DNA of 7,759 nucleotides from Pirellulales bacterium. GTDB lineage: Bacteria > Planctomycetota > Planctomycetia > Pirellulales > Thermoguttaceae. Position numbers and translations under genes: made by a program. This document shows, in pieces, positions 6,430 to 7,759 of the stretch. A model generated the notes under the pieces. The model did not search any database, was not told the DNA's origin, and worked only from the letters and a program-made list of their open reading frames with translations. The first letter of the stretch is position 1. Every line of letters starts with the position of its first letter. The stretch is from contig JAUWWA010000069.1 in assembly GCA_030617125.1 (NCBI GenBank), positions 1 through 7,759 of the forward strand. The letters run 5' to 3'.

Positions 6430-6726
6430 CTACCGCTCCAATTCAAGCGATCCGAGATCCCTTTTCGCATGAACAATCGCGTGCACTAGGACATGATCGG
6501 TTCGTACTTCGTAGAGGATGCGGTAATTCTGAAGGAGCCGTTCTCGAATTCCGTATTCTGCGAACTCGGGAACAACGGCTCCAAGTTCGGGATATCTCTG
6601 CAGACTGTCGACGGTGTCGATTATTCGTTGGACAAAACGCGCAGCGTAATACTCGGAATCCCGGGCGATATAGTCACGGATGGATTCCAGGTCCAAGATA
6701 GCCGGATCGGTCCACACAATGGTCAT
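6430..6726 (-). CDS. RelE/ParE-family type II toxin
   Basis: This 98-aa protein has the RelE/ParE fold signature: VWTDPAILDLESIRDYIARDS (first strand and helix), then a helix ending SLQRYPELGAVVPEF, the strand RERLLQNYRILYEV with the conserved arginine R69, and a C-terminal HVLVHAIVHAKRDL strand. Members either cut mRNA at the ribosome (RelE) or poison gyrase (ParE). The sequence does not settle which: the arginine strand and H/K/R-rich C-terminus are shared, and the RelE C-terminal catalytic tyrosine is not apparent. The start ATG overlaps the stop of the upstream small gene by 4 bp (ATGA), the usual coupled antitoxin-toxin arrangement. No separate Shine-Dalgarno is needed if translation is coupled. 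Confidence 0.85.
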   Translation of the reverse strand: MTIVWTDPAILDLESIRDYIARDSEYYAARFVQRIIDTVDSLQRYPELGAVVPEFAEYGIRERLLQNYRILYEVRTDHVLVHAIVHAKRDLGSLELER

Positions 6727-6902
6727 TGGGAAGAAAACCGCTTTCTCACTTCCTCATGCGTTGCTACTTTGCCGGCCTCCGCAGCTTCGAGTGACGCTTC
6801 GATCTTCATCTGGACGTAGAACTCATACATGATGTCATCCCACGTTGCGTTATCCGGGATCTTCTCGATCAGTTTCTTCGCCTCCTCTTTCGCCACAGGC
6901 AT
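6723..6902 (-). CDS. Small antitoxin-like protein paired with the RelE/ParE toxin
   Basis: A 59-codon frame begins with ATG at 6902, reads MPVAKEEAKKLIEKIPDNAT, then WDDIMYEFYVQMKIEASLEA and AEAGKVATHEEVRKRFSSQ, and stops with a TGA overlapping the toxin start. The acidic, helix-prone composition, the length and the position directly upstream of a RelE/ParE gene identify it as the likely antitoxin; the C-terminal half (EASLEAAEAGK, HEEVRKRF) resembles small antitoxin-like proteins commonly seen next to such toxins. A good Shine-Dalgarno (AAAGGA, minus strand at 6910-6915) sits 7 bp before the ATG. I cannot name its DNA-binding class, and no operator palindrome stands out. The upstream 194-bp gap to the TPR gene must hold the promoter, but no clear -35/-10 pair is visible. 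Confidence 0.8.
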   Translation of the reverse strand: MPVAKEEAKKLIEKIPDNATWDDIMYEFYVQMKIEASLEAAEAGKVATHEEVRKRFSSQ

Positions 6903-7096
6903 CGGTCTGTCCTTTCCTAATAGTCTGTTACATGCAGTTTTGCGTGCCTCGCCCTCGCCACGGCGGCGTGATTGGAACCGGCCGTTCAGCCGCCCGTACG
7001 GCGGCGCGATCTCTGTTCCATTCTACGCCCCAAGCGGCGGCTTGACGATATGCGGAGGAAGAAGAAAACAGCGCAGCGCAGTGGCCGGCCGCGGTT

Positions 7097-7759
7097 CTAC
7101 CGCAGCGAGGCAGATGCCTGGCCCACCAACCGGGTGCCGCCGATAGGCGCCGTGGTCGAAGTCGTCGGGCCGAGCCGCGATTGCAGCGCGGCGATCCGCG
7201 TGGCCAGTTGTGGCTGGAAGCGATCATAGGTATAGGACCGCTGGTAGTTGGCCAGCGCCTGGGCGTGCTCGCCCATCTCCTCGCGGATCTTCCCCAACGC
7301 CGCCAACGCCCGGGAATTGCTCGAATCGACCGCCAGGGCCTCGATCAGGTGCTGCTTGGCGGCTTTCTTGTCGCCGAACTCGTCGAAGAGCCGGGCCAGC
7401 TCGATCTTCGCGTCGGCCGAGTCCGGCTGGCGATCGACCCAACCCTCCAGCAGCCGGAATGCCTCGTCGTTGCGGTGCTGCTCGGCCAGCAACACGGCCA
7501 AGCCGCGATAGCAGTCGCTGTGGTTGGGTTGGCGGTCGAGGCACTGGTTGTAGTAGTTCTCGGCCTGGACGAGGTCCGTTTGCCGATTCTCCTTCATCCC
7601 GAGGCTGTGGTAGGTGGCCGCCAGATTGTAGTAGCCGTCCGGATTTGCCGGATCGGCGTAGGCGGCCTCCTGGAATTGGCGCATCGCTTCGTGAAATCGA
7701 GCCTGCTGATACAGCCGCACGCCCTCGGCGTTCCGTGCGGAGGCCGAGAAGTTGTTGCA
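7097..7759 (-). CDS. TPR-repeat protein, possible lipoprotein (5' end outside window)
   Basis: The minus-strand frame stays open to the window edge, giving at least 220 residues. About five tetratricopeptide repeats follow one another: ARFHEAMRQFQEAAYADPAN, then a block with GYYNLAATYHSLG and an extended linker, DCYRGLAVLLAEQHRNDEAF, DAKIELARLFDEFGDKKAAK and RALAALGKIREEMGEHAQAL. TPRs form helical scaffolds for protein-protein contacts; no catalytic domain is seen. The first codon in the window is a cysteine followed by NNFSASARNAEG just ahead of the first repeat. That is where a lipobox cysteine would lie in a short TPR lipoprotein, but the signal peptide would be off the window, so this is a guess. 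It is followed by a 194-bp gap before the antitoxin on the same strand. Confidence 0.85.
   Translation of the reverse strand, partial: CNNFSASARNAEGVRLYQQARFHEAMRQFQEAAYADPANPDGYYNLAATYHSLGMKENRQTDLVQAENYYNQCLDRQPNHSDCYRGLAVLLAEQHRNDEAFRLLEGWVDRQPDSADAKIELARLFDEFGDKKAAKQHLIEALAVDSSNSRALAALGKIREEMGEHAQALANYQRSYTYDRFQPQLATRIAALQSRLGPTTSTTAPIGGTRLVGQASASLR

Noticed and set aside
6989..7005. GCCGCC/GGCGGC hairpin downstream of the TPR gene as a terminator
   Set aside because: The six-pair stem has no T-run on either strand and lies about 90 bp past the stop in GC-rich DNA where such stems arise by chance.
6903..7096. Possible promoter or small gene in the gap between the TPR and antitoxin genes
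   Set aside because: TA-rich bits such as TATTAG on the minus strand lack a matching -35 box, and no open frame here has a Shine-Dalgarno or a recognisable product.

Overview
The window is a GC-rich piece of bacterial chromosome, most likely from a planctomycete (Pirellulales-like). I infer this from the flavour of the RuvA and RuvB proteins, the short stand-alone BON and STAS proteins, the archaeal/eukaryotic-type prolyl-tRNA synthetase, the frequent lack of Shine-Dalgarno sites, and heptanucleotide repeat arrays of a kind I associate with that phylum. No 16S rRNA or other taxonomic marker is present, so the assignment is tentative.

Left half, plus strand (1-3787): the 3' end of ruvC, then ruvA, proS and ruvB. 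The three Ruv proteins form the Holliday-junction branch migration and resolution machinery. A housekeeping prolyl-tRNA synthetase gene separates ruvCA from ruvB. All three gaps in this cluster hold repeat or palindromic DNA. The ruvC-ruvA gap has two 7-bp tandem arrays around a hairpin. The ruvA-proS gap has a third 7-bp array, which supplies the last codons and stop of ruvA, and then a 10-bp perfect palindrome. The proS-ruvB gap has a 67-bp MITE-like element with 11-bp terminal inverted repeats. The arrays before and after ruvA are inverted versions of one degenerate heptad family (AGTGGNN).

Middle (3788-4759): a weak terminator and a candidate promoter precede a small STAS-domain protein (plus strand). 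Its Shine-Dalgarno sits in the loop of a predicted hairpin whose 3' arm contains the start codon. A small BON-domain gene converges on it from the minus strand. An 85-bp element with 25-bp imperfect inverted repeats lies between the BON gene and the end of serA.

Right part, minus strand (4760-7759): serA encodes a full-length phosphoglycerate dehydrogenase (catalytic, intervening and ACT regulatory domains), the first step of serine synthesis. Just upstream on the same strand is a two-gene toxin-antitoxin pair: a 59-aa antitoxin-like ORF and a RelE/ParE-type toxin, overlapping by 4 bp, with only 41 bp to serA. The window ends inside a TPR-repeat protein gene.

I see no large unknown multi-gene system. 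The most unusual content is the dense set of short structured repeats around ordinary housekeeping genes, together with the STAS leader hairpin and the toxin-antitoxin pair ahead of serA.
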